Source: Candidatus Yanofskyibacteriota bacterium
Lineage (GTDB): Bacteria > Patescibacteriota > Minisyncoccia > 2-02-FULL-40-12 > GWA2-44-9
DNA length: 37,739 nt
Assembly: GCA_016181145.1 (NCBI GenBank)
Contig: JACOZW010000054.1
Span: 1-37,739 of the forward strand
Direction of reading: 5' to 3'
How positions within the stretch are numbered: the first letter of the stretch is position 1; every line of letters starts with the position of its first letter. Below, piece after piece: positions 25,831 to 35,029 of the stretch. A program made the translations under genes and the position numbers. The notes beneath the pieces were generated by a model. It made no database searches, was not told the origin of the DNA, and saw nothing but the letters and a program-made list of their open reading frames with translations.

Positions 25831-28800
25831 TTATGCCAGCAGAGCTAGGGGAGTTACTTCATCGCAGAGGAACTTAAGCGTACCGTCTCGGTCATTGATT
25901 GAACCGCGGGCTATAACAATATTATTTTCTTTCCAGGCTTCAGGGTTTTTCTCCAGGACATTAGGGAATACAACCATCTCTATTTTTGATGTTAGGTCTT
26001 CAAGATCGGAGAAGATCATTGGCCGGCCATTTTTAGTGACAATCTTATGAATTTTAGTTACGATTCCTGCGATCTTGAATTTACCGGTAGTATTAATAGT
26101 CAGGCTTTTTATCGGAATGACTTTTTCTAATTTTAACTGGGTTTGGTAGCTGTTCAGCGGGTGATCAGAAACATATAAGCCCAGAAGCTCTTTTTCCCAC
26201 ATTAATCTTTCCCAGCTTTTTGACGGTTCTGCGCCAGCTAACCTTAACGGCGGCAAGCTAGCCTCAACCGCATCACCAAAAAGGCTTACTTGTCCCATTG
26301 ATGAGTGTTTTTGTTTCTCCCGGGCATAGGATAAAAGATTTTCTAGGTTGGCCAACAGGGCATTTCTCTCGCCCAGTGAATCAGCGGCACCGCATTTAAT
26401 TAGAGATTCAAGAGATTTCTTATTGAGATCTTTATGGCCGATTCTTGAAACAAAGCTGTCGATAGTCTTATATCGTCCATTCTCTCTTTCTTGAATGAGT
26501 GCTCTTACAACATTTTCTCCAACATTTTTAACTCCGGTGAGGCCGAAGCGTATAGCTCTCCTAGATCCCAATCCCTCGACTTTGTTCGGGATGAATTCTG
26601 CTTTCGCAGAATTCACAACTGCAAATTTTTCAAAACTCTCATTGATGTCCGGCGGCAAGACATCAATTCCCATCTGCTTACATTCTTCGATCAGAAAGGA
26701 GACTCTTTCAACATCGCCAGTTTCGCTATTCATGAAAGCGGCCATAAACTCTTCGGGATAGTTTGCCTTCAGATAAGCTGTTTGGTAGGCGATTGTTGCA
26801 TAGCAGGCTGAGTGGGCCTTATTGAACCCGTATCGTGCGAAAGGCTCAATTAACTCCCAGGCTTTGGTCGCGGTAGACTGGTTGATGCTGTTAGCAAGGC
26901 AGCCGTTTATAAATTTGTCTTTCTGCTCGTCGAGGAGTGATTTGATTTTCTTCCCGACGGCCTTAATGAGTAAATATCCTTGACCCTTAGTGAGACCAGC
27001 TAGCTCAGTAGCCATATCCATAACCTGTTCTTGATATACGATTACGCCGTAGGTATTGCTGAGGGTCTTTTCCATCAGGGGATGAATGTATTTGATCGGT
27101 TCAGTGCCTTTCTTGCGCGCAATATATTGCGGTATAAGATCTATCGGTCCCGGGCGATACAGTGCAACCATAGCTATTATATCTTCGATTCTGTTGGGTC
27201 TGAGCTCTTTCAGGTATCTTTTCATGCCAGAGCTTTCCAGCTGGAACACCCCTGTCGTCAGGGCACTTTGGAGGAGCTTGAATGTTTTTTTATCGTCTAG
27301 CGGGATATTATCTATATTTATCTCTACCCCGTGGTTTCTTTTTATCTCTTTTAGCGTTTCTTCGATGATGGTAAGGTTGGCCAGTCCTAGAAAATCCATC
27401 TTTAAAAGTCCCAGATCTTCAACTCCGTGCATTTCGTATTGTGTGATAATATCGCCTTCGTTGGTGCCTCGCTGAAGCGGTAGATATTCGGTAAGCGGTT
27501 CGGGAGTTATCACGACTGCACAAGCATGAGTGGATGAATGGCGGACTACGCCTTCCAGCTTTGAGGCGGCATCGATAAGTTTTCTGACGTCGGCGTTTGT
27601 GTGATAAGCTTCTTTAAATTCAGCTACTGTTTCAATGCAATCTTTCAGGACGCTCTTGCCTTTATTCGGGGTGTCCGGAATCATTTTGGCTATTTTATCG
27701 CATAAATCATACGAGAATCCTAGTGCCCGTCCGGCATCTCGAATACTACCGCGGGCGGCCATAGTTCCAAAAGTTATTATCTGAGACACATAATCTTTGC
27801 CGTATTTATCTGATACATAATGCAAAACTTCATCTCTTCGCGTATCGGCGAAATCAAGATCTATGTCAGGCATGGAAATTCTTTCGGGATTTAGGAACCT
27901 TTCAAAAAGGAGGTTATATCGTAGCGGATCGATGTTCGTTATTCCTAGGAGGTAGGAAACGATACTGCCGGCGGCAGAACCGCGTCCGGGACCAACGACG
28001 ATGCCTTGGGATTTAGCCCAGTTAACAAAATCCTGAACTATTAAAAAATATGAAGCGAACCCGGTTTTTGCAATGACGCTAAGCTCATATTCAATGCGTT
28101 CGTTTACTTCAGGTCCTGTTTTATCGCTGTATCTTTTCAATAATCCATCGTAGACCAGTTTTTTCAGATAATCCTCGCTGGTAGTGTAGCCTTCCGGCAA
28201 GACAAAGTGGGGAAGTTTGGTTTTTCCCAGCTCTATCTGCAGATTACATTGTTCGGCTATCTTAACCGTATTGCCTATAGCTTCCTGTGCGACTTCTTCT
28301 CCTAGAGACTTGAATTTATCGTACATCTCGTCTCCGCTAAGAAAAGAAAAATTGTCATCTTTCATTGATAGCCGGTCGGTGTCATCTAATTTGTTGCCAG
28401 TCTGGACTGCCAAGAGAACGTCATGGGCGTGGGCATCTTCGGCATGGGTATAATGAGAATCCTGAGTCGCTACCAGCGGAATACCAGTCTCTTTTGAAAG
28501 CTTGATAAGACGCGGGTTTACTTCGTTTTGTTCTTTAATATTAGGGTGCTGCTGGATTTCGATGTAAAAGTTTCCCTGACCGAATATTTCTTGGTAGCCA
28601 AGGGCTATCTTTTTGGCTTTCTCTTCGTTTTTAGTCATGAGGGCGCGTGCAATTTCTCCGCCGAGACAGGCCGATAGGGCAATAATTCCTTCCGAGTGTT
28701 TCGCAAGCAGATCCTTATCTATCCTGGGCTTATAGTAGAAGCCTTCTAAGTGGGCAGCGGTGACAAGTTTTATGAGATTTTTATAACCAATGTTGTTTTT

Positions 28801-29076
28801 TGCGAGGAGAACAAGGTGATAGCGTTTATCGTCAATGCCGGCCCGTTTATTATGCATACCATTTTCGGCAATGTATATTTCGCAGCCGATTATGGGCTTG
28901 ATGCCGGTTTTAAGCGCTTTCTTATAAAACTCAATGGCGCCATACATGACGCCATGATCGGTGAGGGCGAGAGAGTCCATGTCTGACTTTTTTGCCTGAC
29001 TGACCAGCTCATCTATTTTAGATAATCCGTCGAGTAAGGAATAATGAGAGTGCGTGTGAAGGTGGACGAATTTCAT
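25831..29076 (-). CDS. dnaE: DNA polymerase III subunit alpha
   Basis: FVHLHTHSHYSLLDGLSKIDELV (PHP), VGPGRGSAAGSIVSYLLGITNIDPLRYNLLFERFLNPERISMPDIDLDFAD, HSSTHACAVVITPEPL, YGFNKAHSACYATIAYQTAYLKANYPEEFMAA. Confidence 0.96.
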   Translation of the reverse strand: MKFVHLHTHSHYSLLDGLSKIDELVSQAKKSDMDSLALTDHGVMYGAIEFYKKALKTGIKPIIGCEIYIAENGMHNKRAGIDDKRYHLVLLAKNNIGYKNLIKLVTAAHLEGFYYKPRIDKDLLAKHSEGIIALSACLGGEIARALMTKNEEKAKKIALGYQEIFGQGNFYIEIQQHPNIKEQNEVNPRLIKLSKETGIPLVATQDSHYTHAEDAHAHDVLLAVQTGNKLDDTDRLSMKDDNFSFLSGDEMYDKFKSLGEEVAQEAIGNTVKIAEQCNLQIELGKTKLPHFVLPEGYTTSEDYLKKLVYDGLLKRYSDKTGPEVNERIEYELSVIAKTGFASYFLIVQDFVNWAKSQGIVVGPGRGSAAGSIVSYLLGITNIDPLRYNLLFERFLNPERISMPDIDLDFADTRRDEVLHYVSDKYGKDYVSQIITFGTMAARGSIRDAGRALGFSYDLCDKIAKMIPDTPNKGKSVLKDCIETVAEFKEAYHTNADVRKLIDAASKLEGVVRHSSTHACAVVITPEPLTEYLPLQRGTNEGDIITQYEMHGVEDLGLLKMDFLGLANLTIIEETLKEIKRNHGVEINIDNIPLDDKKTFKLLQSALTTGVFQLESSGMKRYLKELRPNRIEDIIAMVALYRPGPIDLIPQYIARKKGTEPIKYIHPLMEKTLSNTYGVIVYQEQVMDMATELAGLTKGQGYLLIKAVGKKIKSLLDEQKDKFINGCLANSINQSTATKAWELIEPFARYGFNKAHSACYATIAYQTAYLKANYPEEFMAAFMNSETGDVERVSFLIEECKQMGIDVLPPDINESFEKFAVVNSAKAEFIPNKVEGLGSRRAIRFGLTGVKNVGENVVRALIQERENGRYKTIDSFVSRIGHKDLNKKSLESLIKCGAADSLGERNALLANLENLLSYAREKQKHSSMGQVSLFGDAVEASLPPLRLAGAEPSKSWERLMWEKELLGLYVSDHPLNSYQTQLKLEKVIPIKSLTINTTGKFKIAGIVTKIHKIVTKNGRPMIFSDLEDLTSKIEMVVFPNVLEKNPEAWKENNIVIARGSINDRDGTLKFLCDEVTPLALLA
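26592..26615. repeat. Hairpin palindrome inside dnaE
   Basis: TGAATTCTGC-TTTC-GCAGAATTCA (GAAA loop on the coding strand); encodes NSAKAEF. Confidence 0.85.
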
Positions 29077-29191
29077 AATCTAATTTTATCATTCATGAAA
29101 AAGTCGGCAATGAGGAAAAATTGTGGACAACCCCATTTATTTCGAGAATTTGAGCAGAGGAATCGGTAAAAGCCGACGATAACCTGACATC

Positions 29192-29220
29192 TTGACTAAA
29201 TATTCGTAATTTGTTATAAT
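29192..29220 (+). promoter_or_regulatory. Sigma70-like promoter
   Basis: TTGACT, 17-nt spacer, TATAAT. Confidence 0.7.
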
Positions 29221-29247
29221 TCATAACCGTTATAAGCATACCAATAT

Positions 29248-30461
29248 ATGATGAAAAAAATAATTTCAACTAATTCGGGTTACATAATAACCTTTTTAAT
29301 ACTGGTCTCGATTTCTATCGGCCTATCGTCCAGCTTCGCCAACGCCAATAGTTGTGATCCAGCTGATCACCTGACCGGAGAGATTATCGACAATGGCTCA
29401 TCTAATGGAATCGCCCATGCACAAGTAATAAACCATTCCACAGATTGCAGTTACACGGTGGGTTTTGCCTCCTACAGGATGTATGTAGCCTATCCAAATC
29501 CTGGATGGAACAACCAGACCCTTGTTGATTCTGACAGCTTTTATATTAGACCCGGACAGACCGTCGATTTGCATGTAAGTATGCCGGTTCCAAACTGTAT
29601 GACCCAAATTGATGTATATGAGGGTGATGTTCCAGTCCCACCGTTTACCAGTTGGAATGAGCTACTTATGGATGGTGAATATGTGTTTGCTAATTTATGC
29701 GCACCCACCCCGACCCCGACCCCGACTCCAACCCCGACCCCGACTCCAACTCCAACCCGGACCACGACTCTCCGACCCCGACTCCAACTCCGACCCCGAC
29801 TCCAACTCCAACTCCAACACCTCCATGCATTAACTGTGGCGGTGGAGGTTCTCCTGACTTAGCTATTGAAAAACTCGGACGAGACGTGACTAAGGGGGAA
29901 ATTGATCCCAAGAATTCAGTTATAACCTCACCTAATAATTTGGTTGAATTTACCATTAAATTAAGGGCGCTCACTCCGACTAATTTTAGCAGTGTTAGGC
30001 TATTCGATAGATTACCTAGTCAGCTCACTTATGTAAGCGGTTCAACTAGGTTAAACGATCAGAGTGTGCCTGATGGCATTATTACTACTACGGGGATATC
30101 AATCCCTACCCTGAATCCCACGCAACCCGCAACGATTAAATTTCTGGCCAATGTTGTTTCCGAGAATGGATTTTCTGTTGGGACCACAAACTTAGTCAAC
30201 GTGGCCAGGGTTGAGTATCCATCAGGAGCAAAAGAAGCCCAGATACCTATTACTATACGAAGAGGCCAAGTTTTGGGTACATCGACTATTGTAGAAATTG
30301 CCGGCGTAGAAACCGGTTTTAATACCTTGCTCTTGTCGGTCATAGCTGCTCTTATAGCCGGTAATATCTATCTTCTTTTTATTCAGACCGGTTCCAGGCT
30401 TAAAAAGCAAATTGGCAGTTCCGGTAGGGGTCGGAAGGATCATAACTTCATTGTGGTATAA
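29248..30461 (+). CDS. Secreted PT-linker protein with DUF11-like domain and C-terminal TM, split by a frameshift (ORFs 29248-29862 and 29697-30461)
   Basis: Signal peptide and beta-rich N-terminus in one frame; after the (PT)n tract the other frame reads ...PTPTPPCINCGGGGSPDLAIEKLGRDVTKGE...LLLSVIAALIAGNIYLLFIQ. Confidence 0.65.
29703..29822. repeat. CCGACC/CCAACT-type hexanucleotide repeat encoding a PT linker
   Basis: Repeated CC(G/A)AC(C/T) units interrupted by CCGGACCACGACTCT. Confidence 0.8.
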
Positions 30462-30475
30462 TAAGGTTAATAGCA

Positions 30476-31408
30476 ATGATTGATTTTTTCAAAAGACACC
30501 TCCATCCGCTAGGCGGAAAGATTATATTCTGGAATTTTCTAGCGCTCATAACCATAAAGCTTCTACTTTCTCCTTCGGTTTTCCGATTGGCCAGTTTGAT
30601 AGATACGATTCCGGTTTTTGACTCCCGGGAGATTATTTCATTAACGAATCAATCTAGAATCGCTGAAAATCTATTACCATTGCAGGCAAATGTAAAACTC
30701 GATCTGGCCGCCGAAGCTAAATTAAATGATATGGCAACCAAAGAATACTTTGCCCATGTCAGTCCGGATGGCACCAATCCCTGGTTTTGGATGAAGACAG
30801 CTCAATATCAGTATTCGTCTGCGGGGGAAAATCTCGCCTTAGGTTTCTTTAATGCCAGAGACACTATTCGAGCCTGGCTCAATTCTCCTTCGCATAGAGC
30901 TAATATCCTTAATAACAAATACCGGGAAATAGGAGTGGCAGTTAAGGCCGTTGAGATAAATGGTCAGGATGGAATATTAGTTGTACAAATGTTCGGTTCA
31001 TCTGTTACTAAAACTGCTAAGACGGGGCAACTGGTCAAAATACAGGCCACTCCCGTGGTTACCCCTCTCTCGCTAGCGACGCCTTTGCCGGATAATATTG
31101 TTCTTGGCCAGGCCAGAGATGAATTGGTCACGATTCAGTATGTATCGACGGATCTGGAAATCAACCCAGTTACGGAGCCGATTTCGGTCAAGTCGGGTGA
31201 TGTTCAAAATATAGAGAAGTTGTCAGTAATTTTGGACAATGTTTTCTCGATGTACTTTTTGGCTATTATGGTAATATCGGCAGCTGTTTTTTCTTTGTTC
31301 GAAAGGAATAGGAATATGGCCCTGAAGATGTCCCTTAATGCGGCTCTATTTATACTATCAATTATTGTTCCTATCTCCGGGTTACCGCTTGATGGTTTAA
31401 TTTTCTAG
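30476..31408 (+). CDS. CAP (SCP/PR-1) domain membrane-anchored protein
   Basis: LTNQSRIAENLLPLQANVKLDLAAEAKLNDMATKEYFAHVSPDG...AGENLALGFFNARDTIRAWLNSPSHRANILNNKYREIGV. Confidence 0.85.
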   Translation: MIDFFKRHLHPLGGKIIFWNFLALITIKLLLSPSVFRLASLIDTIPVFDSREIISLTNQSRIAENLLPLQANVKLDLAAEAKLNDMATKEYFAHVSPDGTNPWFWMKTAQYQYSSAGENLALGFFNARDTIRAWLNSPSHRANILNNKYREIGVAVKAVEINGQDGILVVQMFGSSVTKTAKTGQLVKIQATPVVTPLSLATPLPDNIVLGQARDELVTIQYVSTDLEINPVTEPISVKSGDVQNIEKLSVILDNVFSMYFLAIMVISAAVFSLFERNRNMALKMSLNAALFILSIIVPISGLPLDGLIF

Positions 31409-31416
31409 AAAATCAC

Positions 31417-32121
31417 ATGAATATGTTCAAAAACCTAACAATTATATTGTTTATAGTTTTCTGCACCACTTATTTATGGCTGAATTTTGATTTAGTCTAT
31501 TATAACTTTGCCTCAATTTTAGATTTAGCCGGTGATGGCGAAAGGCTGGTTTCATCCGGAGAAGCACACCTATTTCCTATCAGCCAGGAAAAAAAGAAAA
31601 GAGGGGATTCAAAACTAACGCAGGGCGCCAGCGATATACCGGCTATAATACCTTCATTATCATCTTTTAATTTAAGTGTTCCAACTTTATTTAATTTAAG
31701 TGTTCCAACTTTAAATATCCGAGTTCCTATTGTTTTTGAGCCGACTACGGTAGAGAAAAGAATATATGCAGCTCTTGAAAAGGGTGCAGTCCACTATGCC
31801 AAAACTCCTCAGCCAGGCCAGCCCGGAACATCAATTATTCTAGGCCATAGTTCTTCCTATCCCTGGTATCAAGGTAAATTCGGTTCTGTCTTCGCCAACC
31901 TTTCCAAGCTCAACGAGGGAGATATTATTAATATCGAGAAAGAAGGCCGACTGCTCAGTTACCGAGTTACAAAGTCTATTATTTTTTCACCAAATGCATC
32001 GGATGATTATGCTCTGCGGGAGTTAGAGGCAACCGATGGCTCGTCATTGGTTCTGATGACTTGCTGGCCAACGGGGACTAATGCTAAAAGAGTAGCGGTT
32101 AGAGCAGACTTGATTATCTAG
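31417..32121 (+). CDS. Sortase
   Basis: GAVHYAKTPQPGQPGTSIILGHSS (catalytic His region), LVLMTCWPTGTNAKRVAVRADLI (TC...R). Confidence 0.85.
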   Translation: MNMFKNLTIILFIVFCTTYLWLNFDLVYYNFASILDLAGDGERLVSSGEAHLFPISQEKKKRGDSKLTQGASDIPAIIPSLSSFNLSVPTLFNLSVPTLNIRVPIVFEPTTVEKRIYAALEKGAVHYAKTPQPGQPGTSIILGHSSSYPWYQGKFGSVFANLSKLNEGDIINIEKEGRLLSYRVTKSIIFSPNASDDYALRELEATDGSSLVLMTCWPTGTNAKRVAVRADLII

Positions 32122-32136
32122 GATCAAGTTTTTTTC
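32108..32136 (+). terminator. Terminator overlapping the sortase stop
   Basis: ACTTGAT-tatctagg-ATCAAGT followed by T7. Confidence 0.65.
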
Positions 32137-32176
32137 TTGTATAAATTATTATTTTGTGTTAGTCTATAATATAAAT

Positions 32177-32326
32177 TAGAACGCAGCTGGCTTAGCCAAA
32201 TTTGAGGCAAAATCGAGTATTCGAATGAGTCATATTGAAATATGACGAAAGAGAAACGGAGATTTTAACGAAGAAGTTGACTAAGAGCGTACTCGCCTAA
32301 TCTTAGGGCGAGAGCGGCCAGCAAGT
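32177..32326 (+). ncRNA. Candidate structured RNA / rpmF leader
   Basis: TATAAT at 32165-32170; closing stem GCTGGC (32186-32191)/GCCAGC (32317-32322); hairpins GTCATATT-GA-AATATGAC (32229-32246) and CTCGCC-...-GGCGAG (32292-32312). Confidence 0.5.
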
Positions 32327-32330
32327 TATA

Positions 32331-32552
32331 ATGGCAGTACCACGACATCACATGGCCAAGGGTAAACAACTTCGAAGACGAAGTCATCTTGCCCTGAAAC
32401 CGCTAAAACTTGGAGAGTGCCCTCAATGCAAAAGGGTCTTTTTGCCACATACCGTTTGCAAATTCTGCGGATTTTATAGGGGTAAAGAGGTTGTTAATGT
32501 ATTGGCAAAAGAGCTGAAAAAACAAGAGAAGGCAAAGAAGAGGCAAAGTTAG
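32331..32552 (+). CDS. rpmF: 50S ribosomal protein L32
   Basis: MAVPRHHMAKGKQLRRRSHLALKPLKLGECPQCKRVFLPHTVCKFCGFYRGKEV. Confidence 0.92.
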   Translation: MAVPRHHMAKGKQLRRRSHLALKPLKLGECPQCKRVFLPHTVCKFCGFYRGKEVVNVLAKELKKQEKAKKRQS

Positions 32553-32638
32553 TTCATCGAGTTCATAAAGTTATAAAGTTCATAAAGTCAGACCCAAGCT
32601 TTAAGAACCTTACAAACTTTAAAAACTTTTTACTAGAT
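32553..32638. repeat. Periodic intergenic repeat with complementary arms
   Basis: GTTCATAAAGTTATAAAGTTCATAAAG ... CTTACAAACTTTAAAAACTTTTTA; same family as the nusG/rplK spacers. Confidence 0.7.
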
Positions 32639-32640
32639 AA

Positions 32641-33159
32641 ATGGCTAGTAGACATTTATCACGTTCTGTGGCAATGCAGTCCCTGTACGAGTGGGATTTT
32701 AGGGGTAGAAAAAAAGATGAATTATCGGTCATCCTCGACAGAAATATAAAGGAATTCGCCTCCGGCATTGAAGATACGACTTTTATCCACCAGGTTGTTG
32801 ACGGAGTTATTAAGCACAATAAGGAGCTAGACAAAATAATTGAGAAGGCTGCTCCTCAGTGGCCTCTTGAGCAGATAGCTGTGGTTGACAGGAATGTGCT
32901 TAGAGTGGGTCTTTTCGAACTTCTGTTCGGAAAGCGCGACGAAGTTCCTCCCAAAGTGGCGATAAACGAGGCAATCGAGCTTGCTAAATCTTTTGGCGGA
33001 GAGTCATCTGGTAAGTTTGTGAACGGTGTTCTGGGTACCGTATATAGGGAAATAGGCGAGCCCGGCAAGGACGATGCCCCGCCGGCTAAAGATAAAGAGC
33101 AAACCCCGACTTCAGAAGTTGAGGCTTCGACTGAAACGCCGGAGGAAAAGACAGAATAA
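32641..33159 (+). CDS. nusB: Transcription antitermination factor NusB
   Basis: [70 protein letters not shown]. Confidence 0.92.
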   Translation: MASRHLSRSVAMQSLYEWDFRGRKKDELSVILDRNIKEFASGIEDTTFIHQVVDGVIKHNKELDKIIEKAAPQWPLEQIAVVDRNVLRVGLFELLFGKRDEVPPKVAINEAIELAKSFGGESSGKFVNGVLGTVYREIGEPGKDDAPPAKDKEQTPTSEVEASTETPEEKTE

Positions 33160-33169
33160 ATAAAATAAT

Positions 33170-33238
33170 CGATTTACGAATTACGATTTACGATTTAGGA
33201 ATATTCTTATATCATAGATCTTAAATCATAAATCCTCC
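33170..33238. repeat. Periodic intergenic repeat with complementary arms
   Basis: GATTTACGAATTACGATTTACGATTTAGGA ... ATCTTAAATCATAAATCCT. Confidence 0.6.
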
Positions 33239-33241
33239 CTT

Positions 33242-33934
33242 GTGTTTGAGGATAAAATCTCTAAGCTGGAAGGCAAAATCGGTTTTCAGTTCAAAAATAA
33301 GGATTTGCTGCTGCAGGCCCTGACTCACCGGTCTTATTTGAATGAGAATACTAAATGGCACTTAGATCATAATGAGCGCCTGGAATTTTTAGGGGATGCG
33401 GTTTTGGAATTAATAGTTACTGAATTTTTATATAATAATTATCCAAATCCCGAAGGAGAACTGACGAACTGGAGAGCGGCTTTAGTTAATGCTAATCTGC
33501 TGGCTAAGATTGCGGGCGACTTCGACCTAAATGATTTTATTTTACTCTCGCGGGGAGAGGCTAAAGATACCGGCCGGGCTAGACAGTATATTCTGGCCAA
33601 CGGGGTAGAGGCTCTTATCGGGGCGCTTTATCTGGACCAGGGCTATGAACCGTGCAGACAATTTATTTCCCGTTTCATACTCAAGGAATTGAAAATGATT
33701 ATTGAGAAGAATCTATATCGCGATCCAAAAAGCTTGTTTCAGGAGCAAGCTCAGGAAAAAGTCGGCGTTACTCCCGCTTATGAGGTTTTAGATGAGTGGG
33801 GACCTGATCATGCCCGTAATTTTAAGATAGGCGTATTTTTAGAAAAGGAGATGGTCGGTTCCGGCCAGGGTCCATCCAAGCAGGAGGCTCAGCAAGAGGC
33901 AGCTAAGGATGCCCTTGCTAAAAAAGGCTGGTAA
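33242..33934 (+). CDS. rnc: Ribonuclease III
   Basis: LTHRSYLNENTKWHLDHNERLEFLGDAVLELIVTEFLY plus dsRBD; GTG start. Confidence 0.95.
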   Translation: MFEDKISKLEGKIGFQFKNKDLLLQALTHRSYLNENTKWHLDHNERLEFLGDAVLELIVTEFLYNNYPNPEGELTNWRAALVNANLLAKIAGDFDLNDFILLSRGEAKDTGRARQYILANGVEALIGALYLDQGYEPCRQFISRFILKELKMIIEKNLYRDPKSLFQEQAQEKVGVTPAYEVLDEWGPDHARNFKIGVFLEKEMVGSGQGPSKQEAQQEAAKDALAKKGW

Positions 33935-34045
33935 GGTTGCATAGCTTTGTTTTTATGGTATGATACTAGTTATTAGATTCTACCAGTGAAGGATCGAAGG
34001 TAGCCATTTGACTGACAAGAAACAATAGTTTAACTTATAACTATC

Positions 34046-34192
34046 ATGGCCCACGAAAAAATGGAATCAAAATCGGAGGGATATGGTTTTCATCAACAAT
34101 GGGAGTTTTTGGAATTGGTATCAGAAATTCCTCTTTTACCCATTAGTATATTATCTGATCTGGTGGAGGAATCCGGAGAGGTATTTTTCTAG
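34046..34192 (+). CDS. Hypothetical 48-aa protein
   Basis: MAHEKMESKSEGYGFHQQWEFLELVSEIPLLPISILSDLVEESGEVFF, immediately upstream of the next ORF. Confidence 0.35.
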   Translation: MAHEKMESKSEGYGFHQQWEFLELVSEIPLLPISILSDLVEESGEVFF

Positions 34193-34208
34193 ATAAATAT
34201 AAATTATC

Positions 34209-34586
34209 ATGGAGGGCAAATATACTAAAATTTTAAATGAAGTGTTTGGCGTCCTGGGCCTTTCCGAACAGGAAAAAGAGATGGCAAGCGAGAGCCTGAA
34301 GAAAAAGTTTTTTGCCGAACTTCTGGTTTCTCTGGAAGAACGCTTGCCCCAATCTGACCGGGATTGGATAGCGGCTAACATCAATACTCAGGTGATTGAT
34401 CAGAATGCGGTTGCTGAGATCAGGCAAAAAATTAAGCATCTCTATTCGCGCGAGGAGATTACCAGTAAGAGTCATGAGGTTTTTAATAATTTGCTGGCTA
34501 GATATGTTAAGTTTATGACTTCTCGTGTTGGTCCCGATAAATCCAAGAAACTGGAAGAGGTTGTCAGCTCTATAATATTTGTGTAG
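34209..34586 (+). CDS. Hypothetical helical protein, 125 aa
   Basis: Complete ORF; strong terminator follows. Confidence 0.6.
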   Translation: MEGKYTKILNEVFGVLGLSEQEKEMASESLKKKFFAELLVSLEERLPQSDRDWIAANINTQVIDQNAVAEIRQKIKHLYSREEITSKSHEVFNNLLARYVKFMTSRVGPDKSKKLEEVVSSIIFV

Positions 34587-34620
34587 TCGGCAGGAGCTTC
34601 TCTCTGCCCCGCCCTTTTAG

Positions 34621-34650
34621 TAAAATGAGCCCGTTCCGGGCTCATTTTAT
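34621..34650 (+). terminator. Rho-independent terminator
   Basis: AAAATGAGCCC-GTTCC-GGGCTCATTTT. Confidence 0.8.
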
Positions 34651-34709
34651 GTTGGTAATGGCGCCATTTGATGCCGATTTTAGCGGGGACTCTACCATGT
34701 AATTATGCA

Positions 34710-34738
34710 TTGACTTAACTCATTTTATAGAGTATAAT
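34710..34738 (+). promoter_or_regulatory. Sigma70-like promoter
   Basis: TTGACT, 17-nt spacer, TATAAT. Confidence 0.75.
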
Positions 34739-34774
34739 ATATAGCACCTAGCTATATTTAATTAGGGATCCATA

Positions 34775-35029
34775 ATGACTTTCAATTCCATGGTTTCACA
34801 GATAAAATCACCAAAAGACCAAAGTATCCTTGTTCGGTTTTTGCTTTGGGTTAATTTCATGATGATTACAACCATTCTAATATTAATTTTTGGCCTGGCT
34901 GTCTTTTATATGCTTAGGGTACTGGATAATAGAACTTATGAAATCGTCGGGATATTTTTAGTATTGATACTCTTATCTAACATAATGAGTAAAATTTTAA
35001 TTCAGTTAATAGAAAAAATGTATGTCTAG
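34775..35029 (+). CDS. Small two-TM membrane protein, 84 aa
   Basis: Two hydrophobic helices; overlaps the GT2 start by 8 nt. Confidence 0.6.
   Translation: MTFNSMVSQIKSPKDQSILVRFLLWVNFMMITTILILIFGLAVFYMLRVLDNRTYEIVGIFLVLILLSNIMSKILIQLIEKMYV

Noticed and set aside
22497-28986. Plus-strand ORFs opposite thrS and dnaE (e.g. 26491-26811, 27086-27475)
   Set aside because: Antisense to strongly conserved genes with no recognisable motif or RBS.
29541-29974. Minus-strand Val-Gly repeat ORFs
   Set aside because: Simple antisense readings of the Pro-Thr repeat tract.
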